64,000 nucleotides of DNA. Origin: Idiomarina aquatica (lineage in GTDB: Bacteria; Pseudomonadota; Gammaproteobacteria; Enterobacterales; Alteromonadaceae). A program made the position numbers and the translations under genes. The notes beneath the pieces are model-generated. The model saw only the letters and a list, made by a program, of their open reading frames with translations, did not search any database and was not told the DNA's origin. The DNA lies in assembly GCF_004362895.1 (NCBI RefSeq), contig NZ_SNXI01000012.1, positions 1 through 64,000 on the forward strand. Direction: 5' to 3'. Positions 9,617 to 19,354 of the stretch are shown here, piece by piece; within the stretch, counting starts at the first letter, position 1, and each line of letters starts with the position of its first letter.

Positions 9617-9693
9617 TGGCTCCCCAGGTTGGATTCGAACCAACGACACATGGATTAACAGTCCACCGCTCTAACCAACTGAGCTACTGGGGA
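9617..9693 (-). tRNA. tRNA-Asn (GTT)
   Basis: Second copy, identical over the tRNA body and also with encoded CCA. The anticodon GTT is at 9657-9659. It is separated from the other copy by 29 bp and is the promoter-proximal gene of the pair. Confidence 0.97.
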
Positions 9694-9713
9694 ACAGCGC
9701 TTAACGACCGCGA

Positions 9714-9742
9714 ATATTAAAGAGGTTGGGCGGGGGTGTCAA
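9714..9742 (-). promoter_or_regulatory. Sigma-70 promoter of the tRNA-Asn pair
   Basis: On the minus strand TTGACA (9737-9742) is followed by a 17-bp spacer and TAATAT (9714-9719), so the -35 is perfect and the -10 nearly so. The bases after the -10 are GC-rich (TCGCGGTCG), as in stringently controlled stable-RNA promoters. Confidence 0.88.
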
Positions 9743-9948
9743 CTGTTAGGCTCGGATTTTTTTAGCTTGCAGGTTTAATCGCTGATAATTTATCCATTTT
9801 GTCGAAACATCGGCCAGTGCGGTTGCTATCTACTTGTTTATTTTAGTGACTTGTCAGGCTAATAGGTCGCTACTCCGTATCACAGACAATGTCAATAACT
9901 TGTCATAATTGTATTTATATCAAATGATATACAAAAAGTTTTAGCTGA

Positions 9949-10018
9949 TTATCCACAGTCGGCTACATCCTTTGTCTGTTAAAGCCTACACGATCTTATC
10001 CACGGAATCTGTGGATAA
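9949..10018. promoter_or_regulatory. Cluster of DnaA boxes
   Basis: Two perfect 9-mers TTATCCACA occur at 9949-9957 (plus) and 10010-10018 (minus). A one-mismatch copy, TTATCCACG, lies at 9996-10004 (plus). The latter two face each other across five bases, giving an inverted repeat. A GATC site abuts the middle box. Arrangement and neighbours suggest DnaA binding, but a role in replication control is inference. Confidence 0.65.
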
Positions 10019-10081
10019 CCCTGTGTTTAAGTCTGTGCAATTGCCTTAATGGTGCGGTTTTGCGGGTTAATTTGCTATTGG

Positions 10082-10140
10082 TTATAATTTGGCTAATTTA
10101 AAAAATAATTAATAAAATCAATAATTTATAAAATAAATGA
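10082..10140. other. AT-rich block with an IHF-type site
   Basis: About 59 bp made almost entirely of A and T. The sequence at 10116-10128 fits the IHF consensus WATCAANNNNTTR exactly. It lies 65 bp from the DnaA boxes. The rest of the 9743-10390 gap shows no gene, and no further clear signal was recognised. Confidence 0.5.
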
Positions 10141-10393
10141 CTTTGCCGGGGTTGACAGTAGAGCAATTCAGCCAAGTTTGCATGAAGTTTCAGCAACTTG
10201 TGTATTTCTTAGCAGAATTGGTGGGTTTATAGGCGCGTTTTTTGCACTCATGTTATCTGTCGATAAAGTATTGCGTAGCCAAGGGATCGGTGTTAGGAGC
10301 AGTTGATCTGTTTCGATTTGTAATAAAAATGTCGCGAACAAAAAGTGGGTAAAAGCATTGGATTTGAGCTTTAATGATCAATCAACAATAAAA

Positions 10394-10425
10394 AAGCGGG
10401 CTGTTGATGACAAAACAAGCCCGCT
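10394..10425 (-). terminator. Rho-independent terminator of the aminotransferase gene
   Basis: Stem AGCGGGCT(GTT) pairs with (AAC)AAGCCCGCT across a short loop. On the minus strand it is followed by TTTTTTATTG, about 30 bp past the aminotransferase stop codon. Confidence 0.8.
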
Positions 10426-10456
10426 ATCGTTATTTTCTCAACTTTTCTACCGTTTG

Positions 10457-11647
10457 CTAGTGCTGTGATGCAGCGAATTCGCTGATGCGTTTTATCGCTT
10501 GTTGTAATACATCCATGCTAGTTGCAAATGATAAACGGCAGTAGCCGTCTGCGCCAAAGGCTGATCCAGGTACTAACGCCACCTTCGCTTCTGTTAATAA
10601 TTTCTCGCACAACTCAACATCAGTGCTAACGCCGGCTTTTTGCATTAAAACATCAATATGTGCGAATGCATAAAATGTCCCGTCACCAGCGACACACTCA
10701 ATACCGTCAATGGCATTCAGCGCATCAACAAGATAGTCATGGCGCTTTTTGAACTCAGTAATCATGGTATCAATGCAGGACTGATCACCATCGAGAGCTG
10801 CGGCGGCAGCATACTGACTAATACTGGCCGGATTGGAGGTACTTTGTGACTGAATTTTTTTCATTGCTGCAATAATTGTTTTAGGTCCTGCAGCGTAACC
10901 AATACGCCAGCCTGTCATGGCGTATGCTTTAGAGACACCGGATAGGATAACAATACGATCTTTAAGATCAGGCGCTACCATGGCCAGGTTAGCAAATGCT
11001 TTACCCGGCCAAAGAATATGCTCATACATGTCATCGGTCGCGATCAATACATTCGGGTAGTCACGTAGCACCTCGGCCAGCGCGCTTAACTCTTCAGCGG
11101 TATATGCGGTGCCGCTGGGGTTGGACGGGCTGTTAATAAACATCAATCGGGTTTTTGGTGTTATCGCCTTACGCAATTGCTCTGCAGTAATTTTAAAACG
11201 CTGATCGATGCCTGCACTGACAATAATGGGATTGGCGCCGACTAACTTGGTCATATCCGGGTAGGATACCCAATAAGGTGCCGGAATGATGACATCGTCG
11301 CCCGGGTTAAGCCAAGCACTTAGCAAGTTAAAGATACTGTGTTTGCCACCTGCCGAAACAATAATTTCATCGGCTTGATAGTCGAGTTGGTTATCGCGCT
11401 TGAATTTAGCAATAACTGCTTGTTTAAGTTCAGCGATGCCATCGACAGCGGTATATTTGGTATGCCCCTCATTAATCGCTTTAATCGCAGCATCTTTGAT
11501 AAATTGCGGCGTATCAAAGTCAGGCTCACCAACACCCAAACCAATGACGTCATGGCCTTGCTGTTTCAGTTCATTGGCCTTTTGCGTTACCGCCAGCGTA
11601 GGCGAGGGTTGGATCGAATTGACGCGATCCGACAGTTGATAGTCCAC
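10457..11647 (-). CDS. Class I PLP aminotransferase (aspartate aminotransferase-like)
   Basis: Fold-type I aminotransferase of the bacterial/Thermus-type aspartate aminotransferase subgroup, moving the amino group from aspartate or a similar donor to 2-oxoglutarate. It has 396 aa. PLP contacts are visible: NSPSNPSGTAY, ATDDMYEHI and the Schiff-base lysine in LSGVSKAYAMTGWRIGY (about residue 238). The N-terminus carries the substrate-binding GLGVGEPDFDTP. Substrate choice (aspartate, prephenate or other) cannot be fixed by reading. The gene stands alone with its own terminator. Confidence 0.9.
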   Translation of the reverse strand: MDYQLSDRVNSIQPSPTLAVTQKANELKQQGHDVIGLGVGEPDFDTPQFIKDAAIKAINEGHTKYTAVDGIAELKQAVIAKFKRDNQLDYQADEIIVSAGGKHSIFNLLSAWLNPGDDVIIPAPYWVSYPDMTKLVGANPIIVSAGIDQRFKITAEQLRKAITPKTRLMFINSPSNPSGTAYTAEELSALAEVLRDYPNVLIATDDMYEHILWPGKAFANLAMVAPDLKDRIVILSGVSKAYAMTGWRIGYAAGPKTIIAAMKKIQSQSTSNPASISQYAAAAALDGDQSCIDTMITEFKKRHDYLVDALNAIDGIECVAGDGTFYAFAHIDVLMQKAGVSTDVELCEKLLTEAKVALVPGSAFGADGYCRLSFATSMDVLQQAIKRISEFAASQH

Positions 11648-11792
11648 GGCAAATCCCTTATTTAGTGTCGGTTTATAATAGCTGTTTATGATACGGATGC
11701 AGCGCCGGAAAGTCTATTTGAGTTAACGCCTCAATAGCCAAGCCAGGGGCTAATGCGGTACACTAACCCTCTTTATTTAAGAGGAGGTATCC

Positions 11793-13160
11793 ATGTCATC
11801 AGCCGACGCTTCACGCAGTTTGATTCATGCGCCGGTTGGTAAAACCCTGTGGGAAATGACATGGCCTGTTATCTTCGGCGTTGCCACGCTGATTAGCTTT
11901 AACGTGGTCGATACCTTCTTTATCAGTCTGCTGGGCACCGATCCACTGGCGGCGGTAAGCTTCACGTTTCCTGTAACCTTTACGGTAGTCTCGCTAACCA
12001 TTGGCCTGGGCATAGGAACATCCGCTGTGATTGCCCGAAAGTACGGCAGCGACAGGCCGGAAGAAGCGCATTTTGATGCCTTTGGGGCATTATCCGTGTC
12101 GGCTTTGCTGGTGTTAGTGTTGGCATTGATCGGCTACTTGTTGATGGACCCTATTTTCCTGCTGTTGCAGGCACACGACCGATTACTGCCGTTAATCCGC
12201 GAGTACATGACATTGTGGTTCGCCGGTTGTGTGATGCTGGTTACACCCATGGTCGGCAATGCCGTTCTGCGAGCTTCAGGCGATACCCGTACGCCCTCCA
12301 TTATTATGGCGTCCGGGGGCTTGGCTAACGCGATTTTTGATCCCATTTTAATTTTTGGCTGGGGCCCGATTCCTGCGATGGGGGTCGAGGGCGCGGCATT
12401 GGCCAGCGTTATTTCGTGGGCGAGTGGCCTGATCCTGATTTTCTGGTTATTAAAGCGTAAACAACTGGTGTCGTTCAGGCCCGCCAATGGACTCGGCTTC
12501 GCAAAAGCCTGGGTAAAGTCGTCCCGTGAAGTATTAAAAATAGGCACGCCGGCGGCAGGCGCCAACATGTTAACGCCACTAGCCATGTCGGTGATGACAG
12601 CGATTATCGCCGCTTACGGTGCGCCCGCAGTCGCCGCCTTCGGGGTCGGCACGCGGCTGGAATCGTTGGCGAGTATTATTATTCTGGCGTTATCGATGTC
12701 GCTACCGCCGTTGATTAGCCAGAATTTTGGTGCCGACAAAATCCAGCGCGTGCGTTATGCCTACAATACCGCGTTAAAGGCGGTATTAATTATTCAGGCG
12801 GGCATCTACCTATTGATGGTATTAACTGCTCCGTGGATAGCTTCTGCATTTGCTGAAGAGGAAAAGGTTGCAGAAATTGTTGAGCTGTTTATCTACATTA
12901 TGCCGCTGGGTTATGGGCTACAGGGGTGGATTATTTTGAGTAACTCCAGCTTTAACGCTATCCATCAGCCGATGCATGCGTTATGGCTCAGCATCATCCG
13001 CTTGTTTGTATTTTTCGTACCCTTGTCTTACTTAGGCAGTTTGATGGCGGATTTAACCGGGCTGTTTATTGGCGGCGTGGTTGCCAATTTTATTACCGCG
13101 GCAATTGCCTATTTTTGGTTCTCGCGTGAGTTAAGGAGGTTCGATGAGCAAGGCGTTTGA
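11793..13160 (+). CDS. MATE-family efflux transporter
   Basis: Twelve-segment cation/drug antiporter of the MATE (NorM/DinF) family, 455 aa, in the inner membrane. It carries two homologous six-helix halves, with the typical segment [15 protein letters not shown] in the first and [18 protein letters not shown] in the second. The start has a strong GAGGAGGT Shine-Dalgarno. Its last 17 bases overlap the start of uvrB, and the uvrB ribosome site AAGGAGG lies inside its 3' end, so the two are likely co-transcribed. The substrate is unknown. Confidence 0.88.
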   Translation: MSSADASRSLIHAPVGKTLWEMTWPVIFGVATLISFNVVDTFFISLLGTDPLAAVSFTFPVTFTVVSLTIGLGIGTSAVIARKYGSDRPEEAHFDAFGALSVSALLVLVLALIGYLLMDPIFLLLQAHDRLLPLIREYMTLWFAGCVMLVTPMVGNAVLRASGDTRTPSIIMASGGLANAIFDPILIFGWGPIPAMGVEGAALASVISWASGLILIFWLLKRKQLVSFRPANGLGFAKAWVKSSREVLKIGTPAAGANMLTPLAMSVMTAIIAAYGAPAVAAFGVGTRLESLASIIILALSMSLPPLISQNFGADKIQRVRYAYNTALKAVLIIQAGIYLLMVLTAPWIASAFAEEEKVAEIVELFIYIMPLGYGLQGWIILSNSSFNAIHQPMHALWLSIIRLFVFFVPLSYLGSLMADLTGLFIGGVVANFITAAIAYFWFSRELRRFDEQGV

Positions 13161-15171
13161 ACTTGTTTCGAAGTATCAGCCGGCCGGTGATCAGCCAGCG
13201 GCGATCGAAAAAATATTAGATAACCTGGATGCCGGCTTAGCTCATCAAACGTTGTTGGGTGTTACGGGGTCAGGTAAAACGTTTACCATGGCTAACGTGA
13301 TTGCGAAATCACAGCGACCGACCTTAATTCTGGCGCACAACAAAACGCTGGCAGCGCAGCTCTATGGCGAAATGAAAGAGTATTTTCCGAATAACTCGGT
13401 GGAATACTTCGTCTCGTACTACGACTATTACCAGCCCGAAGCCTACGTACCGACCACCGATACATTTATCGAAAAAGATGCTTCCATCAACGATCATATC
13501 GAACAAATGCGGTTATCAGCGACTAAAGCACTGATGGAACGTCGTGACGTGGTATTGGTGGCGTCAGTATCAGCAATTTACGGTCTTGGTGATCCTGAAT
13601 CCTATATGAAAATGATGTTGCACCTGCGTCGGGGCGATATTATCGACCAGCGCGACATCTTACGGCGTCTTGCGCAGTTACAATATAAACGTAATGATGC
13701 GGCGTTTGAACGGGCGACTTACCGCGTGCGCGGCGAAGTTATCGATATTTTCCCGGCTGAATCTGAAGCCATGGCGGTGCGGGTTGAGTTATTTGATAAC
13801 GAAATCGATCGTATCAGTTATTTTGAGCCGTTAACCGGCAAGGTAACGGATGCCGACGTGGCTCGTACGACGATTTACCCAAAAACACACTATGTTACGC
13901 CGCGGGAAGTGTTGCTGGACGCGATTGAACACATCAAGGAAGAATTAAAAGACCGCCGCGATATTCTGCTTAAGCAAAACAAGCTGATCGAAGAACAACG
14001 TATTGCCCAGCGTACTCAGTTTGATATCGAAATGATGCTGGAATTAGGTTACTGCTCGGGCATTGAAAACTACTCGCGCTATCTGTCACGGCGCGCACCG
14101 GGCGAGCCACCACCAACGTTGATGGATTATTTACCGGACGATGCGTTACTGGTTATTGATGAGTCGCACGTGACGGTATCGCAGGTTGGTGCCATGTATA
14201 AAGGCGACCGTTCGCGTAAAGAGAATTTGGTCGAGTATGGTTTTCGACTGCCTTCGGCGTTAGATAACCGACCGTTAAAGTTCGATGAGTTTGAGGCGAT
14301 TGCACCACAAACGTTGTACGTGTCGGCAACTCCCGGCAAGTATGAGCTCGAACGCAGCAGCGGTGAGGTTATCGAGCAAGTGGTCAGGCCCACAGGTTTG
14401 GTTGACCCAACCATTGAGGTTAGGCCGGTGGCAACACAGGTTGATGACCTGATGTCAGAAGTGCGCATTCGTGTTGAAAAGGGTGAGCGGGTACTGGCCA
14501 CCACACTGACTAAGAAAATGGCGGAAGACTTAAGTGACTACCTGGACGAACATGGCCTAAAAGTCCGCTATTTACACTCGGATATTGATACCGTTGAGCG
14601 AATGGAGATTATTCGTGATTTGCGCTTAGGTAAGTTTGACGTGCTGGTTGGCATCAACTTACTGCGTGAGGGCCTGGATATGCCGGAGGTGTCTCTGGTG
14701 GCGATACTGGACGCGGACAAAGAAGGCTTCTTGCGCTCTGACCGCTCGTTGATACAGACTATTGGCCGCGCCGCGCGTAACGTTAACGGACAAGCTATTT
14801 TATATGCTGACCGTATTACTGGCTCGATGCAACGGGCGATTGACGAAACCGATCGGCGCCGCGAAAAGCAAATTGCCTTTAACAAAGAGCATGGCATTAC
14901 GCCGAAAGGGCTGAATAAATCGATTACCGATGTGATGGATTTAGGCCAGGGGCCTGCGCGTAAATCTAAATCAGCGGATGCAATTGCCGAGGTCGCAGCG
15001 GGTTATGATCCGCGGGTTACTGTAGTTAAAGACGTGAAAGCCCTGACCAAAGAGCTGGAAAGCAAAGAAAAAGCCATGTACGAGGCCGCACAGAATTTAG
15101 AATTCGAAAAAGCCGCACAGCTGCGTGACGATGTCGCTAAACTGCGTGAGCAGTTAAAGCGCGCCGTTTAG
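13144..15171 (+). CDS. uvrB: Excinuclease ABC subunit B
   Basis: DNA-damage verification helicase of nucleotide excision repair. It is loaded by UvrA and then directs UvrC. It has 675 aa (E. coli 673). Walker A is [14 protein letters not shown] near residue 38, and the damage-clamping beta-hairpin is [15 protein letters not shown] near 95. Helicase motifs include [10 protein letters not shown] and [12 protein letters not shown]. The C-terminal UVR motif (about 630-670) contacts UvrC. No LexA box (CTGT-N8-ACAG) was found ahead of the MATE-uvrB unit. Confidence 0.97.
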   Translation: MSKAFELVSKYQPAGDQPAAIEKILDNLDAGLAHQTLLGVTGSGKTFTMANVIAKSQRPTLILAHNKTLAAQLYGEMKEYFPNNSVEYFVSYYDYYQPEAYVPTTDTFIEKDASINDHIEQMRLSATKALMERRDVVLVASVSAIYGLGDPESYMKMMLHLRRGDIIDQRDILRRLAQLQYKRNDAAFERATYRVRGEVIDIFPAESEAMAVRVELFDNEIDRISYFEPLTGKVTDADVARTTIYPKTHYVTPREVLLDAIEHIKEELKDRRDILLKQNKLIEEQRIAQRTQFDIEMMLELGYCSGIENYSRYLSRRAPGEPPPTLMDYLPDDALLVIDESHVTVSQVGAMYKGDRSRKENLVEYGFRLPSALDNRPLKFDEFEAIAPQTLYVSATPGKYELERSSGEVIEQVVRPTGLVDPTIEVRPVATQVDDLMSEVRIRVEKGERVLATTLTKKMAEDLSDYLDEHGLKVRYLHSDIDTVERMEIIRDLRLGKFDVLVGINLLREGLDMPEVSLVAILDADKEGFLRSDRSLIQTIGRAARNVNGQAILYADRITGSMQRAIDETDRRREKQIAFNKEHGITPKGLNKSITDVMDLGQGPARKSKSADAIAEVAAGYDPRVTVVKDVKALTKELESKEKAMYEAAQNLEFEKAAQLRDDVAKLREQLKRAV

Positions 15172-15230
15172 CGTATCGAATAGGTTAATCTAAAATACTA
15201 ATTAGATAAGCAAATATTAATCGTTAATAC

Positions 15231-15262
15231 TGTTCCCTAGACAGGTATCTGAAGAGGGAACA
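15231..15262 (+). promoter_or_regulatory. Hairpin covering the DUF2061 ribosome-binding site
   Basis: A perfect 8-bp inverted repeat TGTTCCCT (15231-15238) and AGGGAACA (15255-15262) ends five bases before the ATG at 15268. The right arm includes the purine-rich Shine-Dalgarno GAGGG, so folding in the mRNA would hide it. There is no T-run, so it is not a terminator. Confidence 0.55.
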
Positions 15263-15267
15263 GAACC

Positions 15268-15462
15268 ATGAAAAAAACATTTTCTTTTGCGCTTATGCAC
15301 TTTACCATCGCGTTCGGCGTTGTCTGGTTGATGACGGGAGACATGGTTTTAGGTGGCGCAATTGCTTTAATTGAACCGTTAGCAAATACAGTAGGTTATT
15401 ATTTCCATGAAAAAATCTGGCAGCGCAACAGCGTTCGTGGAGAAAGTGCGTTATCTGGATAA
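15268..15462 (+). CDS. DUF2061 small membrane protein
   Basis: A 64-aa protein of the DUF2061 family with two hydrophobic stretches (about 5-23 and 27-46) and the family-typical EPLANTVGYYFHEKIW. Function is unknown. Members are short inner-membrane proteins. An inverted repeat overlaps its ribosome site. The next frame begins 56 bp before its stop. Confidence 0.75.
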   Translation: MKKTFSFALMHFTIAFGVVWLMTGDMVLGGAIALIEPLANTVGYYFHEKIWQRNSVRGESALSG

Positions 15463-15925
15463 AGAGGGGCGGGCAAGTGTCCCGCTCGCTTTAATGCTGG
15501 TTATCTTCTTTCAGATGCGCGGTTACCTTGCCGGCATTGTGTCGCTGACATTCTCGGAAGATCGCACCCGCCTGCTTAACCTTTTTTACAGTAATACCGA
15601 GCAGTTTGGTTTGATGTTGCTGGTCGGTTTACCCTCGTTAATTGTCTTATTGAGCTCGACCTTCGCAGCAGAAGATGATCGTAACCTGGGCAATCGGATG
15701 ATGGTGATTGCGCAGCCGTTGCTGTTATTCTCGCTGTTTCTCGATGCATTCCTGATCTTCTGGCTGTTTATTGAACATCAGGGGCACTTTTCGTTTGGCC
15801 GCGCTGCCATTGTTATGGGCTGGTTTATTACCTTATGGTATTTGGTTAAGTCGCGTCACTGGCGCTTCTACCGTAACCACCTGGCTACTCGTGAAGCGCC
15901 TGAAAAAGACGCCAAAAGTTACTGA
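15407..15925 (+). CDS. DUF2919 (YfeZ-like) membrane protein
   Basis: A 172-aa protein with four hydrophobic segments and the family N-terminus YLDKEGRASVPLALML. It resembles E. coli YfeZ, of unknown function. The ATG at 15407 makes a 56-bp overlap with the DUF2061 gene in another frame and has no clear ribosome site. A GTG near 15437 would shorten it by ten residues and may be the true start. The gene ends 19 bp before the convergent fghA stop. Confidence 0.65.
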   Translation: MKKSGSATAFVEKVRYLDKEGRASVPLALMLVIFFQMRGYLAGIVSLTFSEDRTRLLNLFYSNTEQFGLMLLVGLPSLIVLLSSTFAAEDDRNLGNRMMVIAQPLLLFSLFLDAFLIFWLFIEHQGHFSFGRAAIVMGWFITLWYLVKSRHWRFYRNHLATREAPEKDAKSY

Positions 15926-15944
15926 CAAAAGTAACGACAGTTGG

Positions 15945-16778
15945 CTAGTTAAGGTGCTTGGCGTGAAAACGCAGCTGCGCTTCGATAAAACTAGCGATAA
16001 AGTAGTAGCTATGATCATAGCCTTCATGCAAATGCACTTCGCCATCACCGTTAGCCGCAGTAATTGCCGATTTTAAAGCCTCGGGTTTTAACTGCTCTTC
16101 TAAGAAGCCATCAGCTAAGCCCTGATCAACGCGAATCGGTAATGACTGACCATTAGCGTTGATAATTTCTACCGCATCGTACTGTTTCCAGCTGTCTTTA
16201 TCATCACCCAAATAGTTAGAAAAGGCTTTGTGCCCCCACGGACAATCGGTCGGGTTTGTGATCGGTGAAAACGCCGAAATACTGGTGTAACGTTCAGGGT
16301 TGCGGAGGCCAATGACCAACGCACCATGGCCGCCCATCGAGTGACCGGCAATAGCGCGTTGCGCGGTTAGCGGTAATTCCTGCTCGACCAGAGCGGGTAA
16401 CTCGTCAACGATGTAATCATACATGTGATAGTGAGTTGACCAGGGGCTTTGCGTTGCATTCAGGTAAAAGCCGGCGCCTTTACCAAAATCGTAGGCACCT
16501 TCGGGATCATCGGGAACATCGTCACCGCGCGGGCTGGTATCGGGTATTACTAGTGCCAGACCTAATTCATTTGCTACGCGCTGTGCGCCTGCTTTAGTAG
16601 AAAAGTTTTCATCGGTGCAAGTTAGCCCGGACAAAAAATAGACCGCAGGTACTGATTGCTTTGCTGCCGCCTGGGGTAGAAAAACACTGAACTGCATAAC
16701 GCAGTTCAGTACTTTTGAGTCGTGTTCGTAACGCAGTTGGCGACCGCCAAAACTGCGAACTTCACTTATCTTTTTCAT
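15945..16778 (-). CDS. fghA: S-formylglutathione hydrolase
   Basis: Esterase that splits S-formylglutathione to formate and glutathione, the second step of formaldehyde detoxification. It has 277 aa with an alpha/beta-hydrolase fold. The nucleophile is in AGHSMGGHGALV near residue 147, the acid in DQGLADGFL and the histidine in EGYDHSYYFI. It lies 22 bp downstream of adhC in the same operon, matching the E. coli frmA-frmB pairing. Confidence 0.95.
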   Translation of the reverse strand: MKKISEVRSFGGRQLRYEHDSKVLNCVMQFSVFLPQAAAKQSVPAVYFLSGLTCTDENFSTKAGAQRVANELGLALVIPDTSPRGDDVPDDPEGAYDFGKGAGFYLNATQSPWSTHYHMYDYIVDELPALVEQELPLTAQRAIAGHSMGGHGALVIGLRNPERYTSISAFSPITNPTDCPWGHKAFSNYLGDDKDSWKQYDAVEIINANGQSLPIRVDQGLADGFLEEQLKPEALKSAITAANGDGEVHLHEGYDHSYYFIASFIEAQLRFHAKHLN

Positions 16779-16800
16779 GTTCGGCTCCGTTGTTAGCGGA

Positions 16801-17934
<1,134 letters not shown>

Positions 17935-18050
17935 TTAATCAATAATGTCTAATACGTGTAATGATAGCGAAAGTTTAACTTTTTCTCATTTAAAGGTAAT
18001 CTGGGTTTATACAAATTACTTTTGCATTAATGAAATAATCAAGAGGGATA

Positions 18051-18920
18051 ATGAAAGAGTGGCAGGGGATCAGTGAATTTGTCGCGACGGCAGAAACTAA
18101 TAGCTTTTCTGCCGCAGCTGAGCGGCTGGATATGTCGGTGGCACAAGTCAGTCGTAATGTCGCAGCATTAGAGAGCCGATTAAAAATGCAGCTGCTGTAC
18201 CGTTCAACCCGCAGTGTCAGTTTAACCGGAGAGGGAAAGTTGTATTTACCCCATTGCCAGCATCTGGTTGCGTCACTGCGCGAAGCTAATCAGCTCATTC
18301 AGCAACGTAATGAACAACCACAGGGTCTGATTCGGGTAACCGCACCGGTGTACTATGGCGAGCAAATTATCGCGCCGTTACTTAATCAATTTTTACAACG
18401 CTACGATGACCTGCGCCTGGATCTTAATTTAACTAACGACACCTTAGATTTGATCGAGGGCAGTTATGATTTAGCAATACGACTGGGGCATTTGGGTAAC
18501 CCACGTTTGCGTGCGCGTAGACTGGGCAGCCGGCGCCATTATATCGTTGGTTCGCCACACTATTTTAGACGCTATGGCCAGCCGCAAACTATCGACGATT
18601 TAGCACAACACCGCTGCTTTACCGGAACTGTGCGGCAGTGGCGCTTTCAACAACAGGGCAAAACTCAGTCGCTGGTACCGGAAAGTTTTATTCATTGTAA
18701 TAATGGCCTGGCATTACGAGATGCCGCAATCAGAGGCCTGGGGCTGGCGATGTTACCGGATTACTATGTTAGCGAAGCGCTTGCCAAGGGCGAGCTTGAA
18801 GAAGTGCTGGCAGCTTATCGACAGGACGATGACGGAATTTGGGCGCTATATCCGGAAAGCCGGCAGCAAATACCAAAGGTCAGGGTATTGTTAGATTTTT
18901 TAATTGAAAAACTGGGATAA
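18051..18920 (+). CDS. LysR-family transcriptional regulator
   Basis: A 289-aa regulator with an N-terminal winged helix (about 1-60, including FSAAAERLDMSVAQVSRNVAALESRL) and a LysR substrate-binding domain from about 90. Its divergent position against adhC-fghA suggests that it controls them, perhaps in response to an aldehyde or its glutathione adduct. That is inference. No operator was assigned. It ends 9 bp before the first convergent tRNA-Val. Confidence 0.88.
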   Translation: MKEWQGISEFVATAETNSFSAAAERLDMSVAQVSRNVAALESRLKMQLLYRSTRSVSLTGEGKLYLPHCQHLVASLREANQLIQQRNEQPQGLIRVTAPVYYGEQIIAPLLNQFLQRYDDLRLDLNLTNDTLDLIEGSYDLAIRLGHLGNPRLRARRLGSRRHYIVGSPHYFRRYGQPQTIDDLAQHRCFTGTVRQWRFQQQGKTQSLVPESFIHCNNGLALRDAAIRGLGLAMLPDYYVSEALAKGELEEVLAAYRQDDDGIWALYPESRQQIPKVRVLLDFLIEKLG

Positions 18921-18929
18921 AAAAAGAAA

Positions 18930-19005
18930 TGGTGGTTGCTACTGGGCTCGAACCAGTGACCCTCGCCTTGTAAGGGCGATGCTCTCCCAACTGAGCTAAG
19001 CAACC
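18930..19005 (-). tRNA. tRNA-Val (TAC)
   Basis: 76-nt cloverleaf on the minus strand beginning GGTTGCTTAGCTCAG, with encoded CCA at 18930-18932. The anticodon TAC is at 18970-18972. It is the distal copy of a tandem pair. Confidence 0.97.
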
Positions 19006-19039
19006 ACTCAAAGGTTACAACGAAGGGGATAGAAGAGAG

Positions 19040-19115
19040 TGGTGGTTGCTACTGGGCTCGAACCAGTGACCCTCGCCTTGTAAGGGCGATGCTCTCCCAA
19101 CTGAGCTAAGCAACC
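19040..19115 (-). tRNA. tRNA-Val (TAC)
   Basis: Identical to the other tRNA-Val over all 76 nt, with encoded CCA and anticodon at 19080-19082. It is the proximal gene of the pair, 34 bp from the other. Confidence 0.97.
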
Positions 19116-19153
19116 ATTCTCACTGTGACACTTCTGCGTCGTTGCGAGGTGGC

Positions 19154-19181
19154 ATTATAGGGCGATGAATCAAACTGTCAA
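19154..19181 (-). promoter_or_regulatory. Sigma-70 promoter of the tRNA-Val pair
   Basis: Minus-strand TTGACA (19176-19181), a 16-bp spacer and TATAAT (19154-19159). Both hexamers are perfect. It lies about 38 bp before the first tRNA-Val. Confidence 0.88.
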
Positions 19182-19354
19182 ACAAAAAATTGAAAGTTTT
19201 GTTTAACTGCTGAGAAAATAACCGCTTTTGCTAATTTCTGTACGTTGTTGCGGTTGTAGCAGATGCGAAAAGGCGGAGTTCTTGCTACACTTCGCGCCAA
19301 TAACGGACATCGCGTCCGGCCTATCTGAATGAATTCATTGTAAAGGAACAAAGC

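Noticed and set aside
9743-10390. Chromosomal replication origin
   Set aside because: DnaA boxes and an AT-rich block are present, but there are few boxes, few GATC sites and none of the usual origin neighbours (mnmG, mioC, dnaA). I kept it as a DnaA-binding locus of unknown role.
11648-11792. LexA/SOS box upstream of MATE-uvrB
   Set aside because: A CTGT at about 11682 has no ACAG at the right spacing, and no other candidate is present.
18930-19115. Tandem tRNA-Val, tRNA-Asn and tRNA-Glu copies as a CRISPR-like repeat array
   Set aside because: The repeated units are complete tRNA genes with cloverleaf folds and encoded CCA, not CRISPR repeats.
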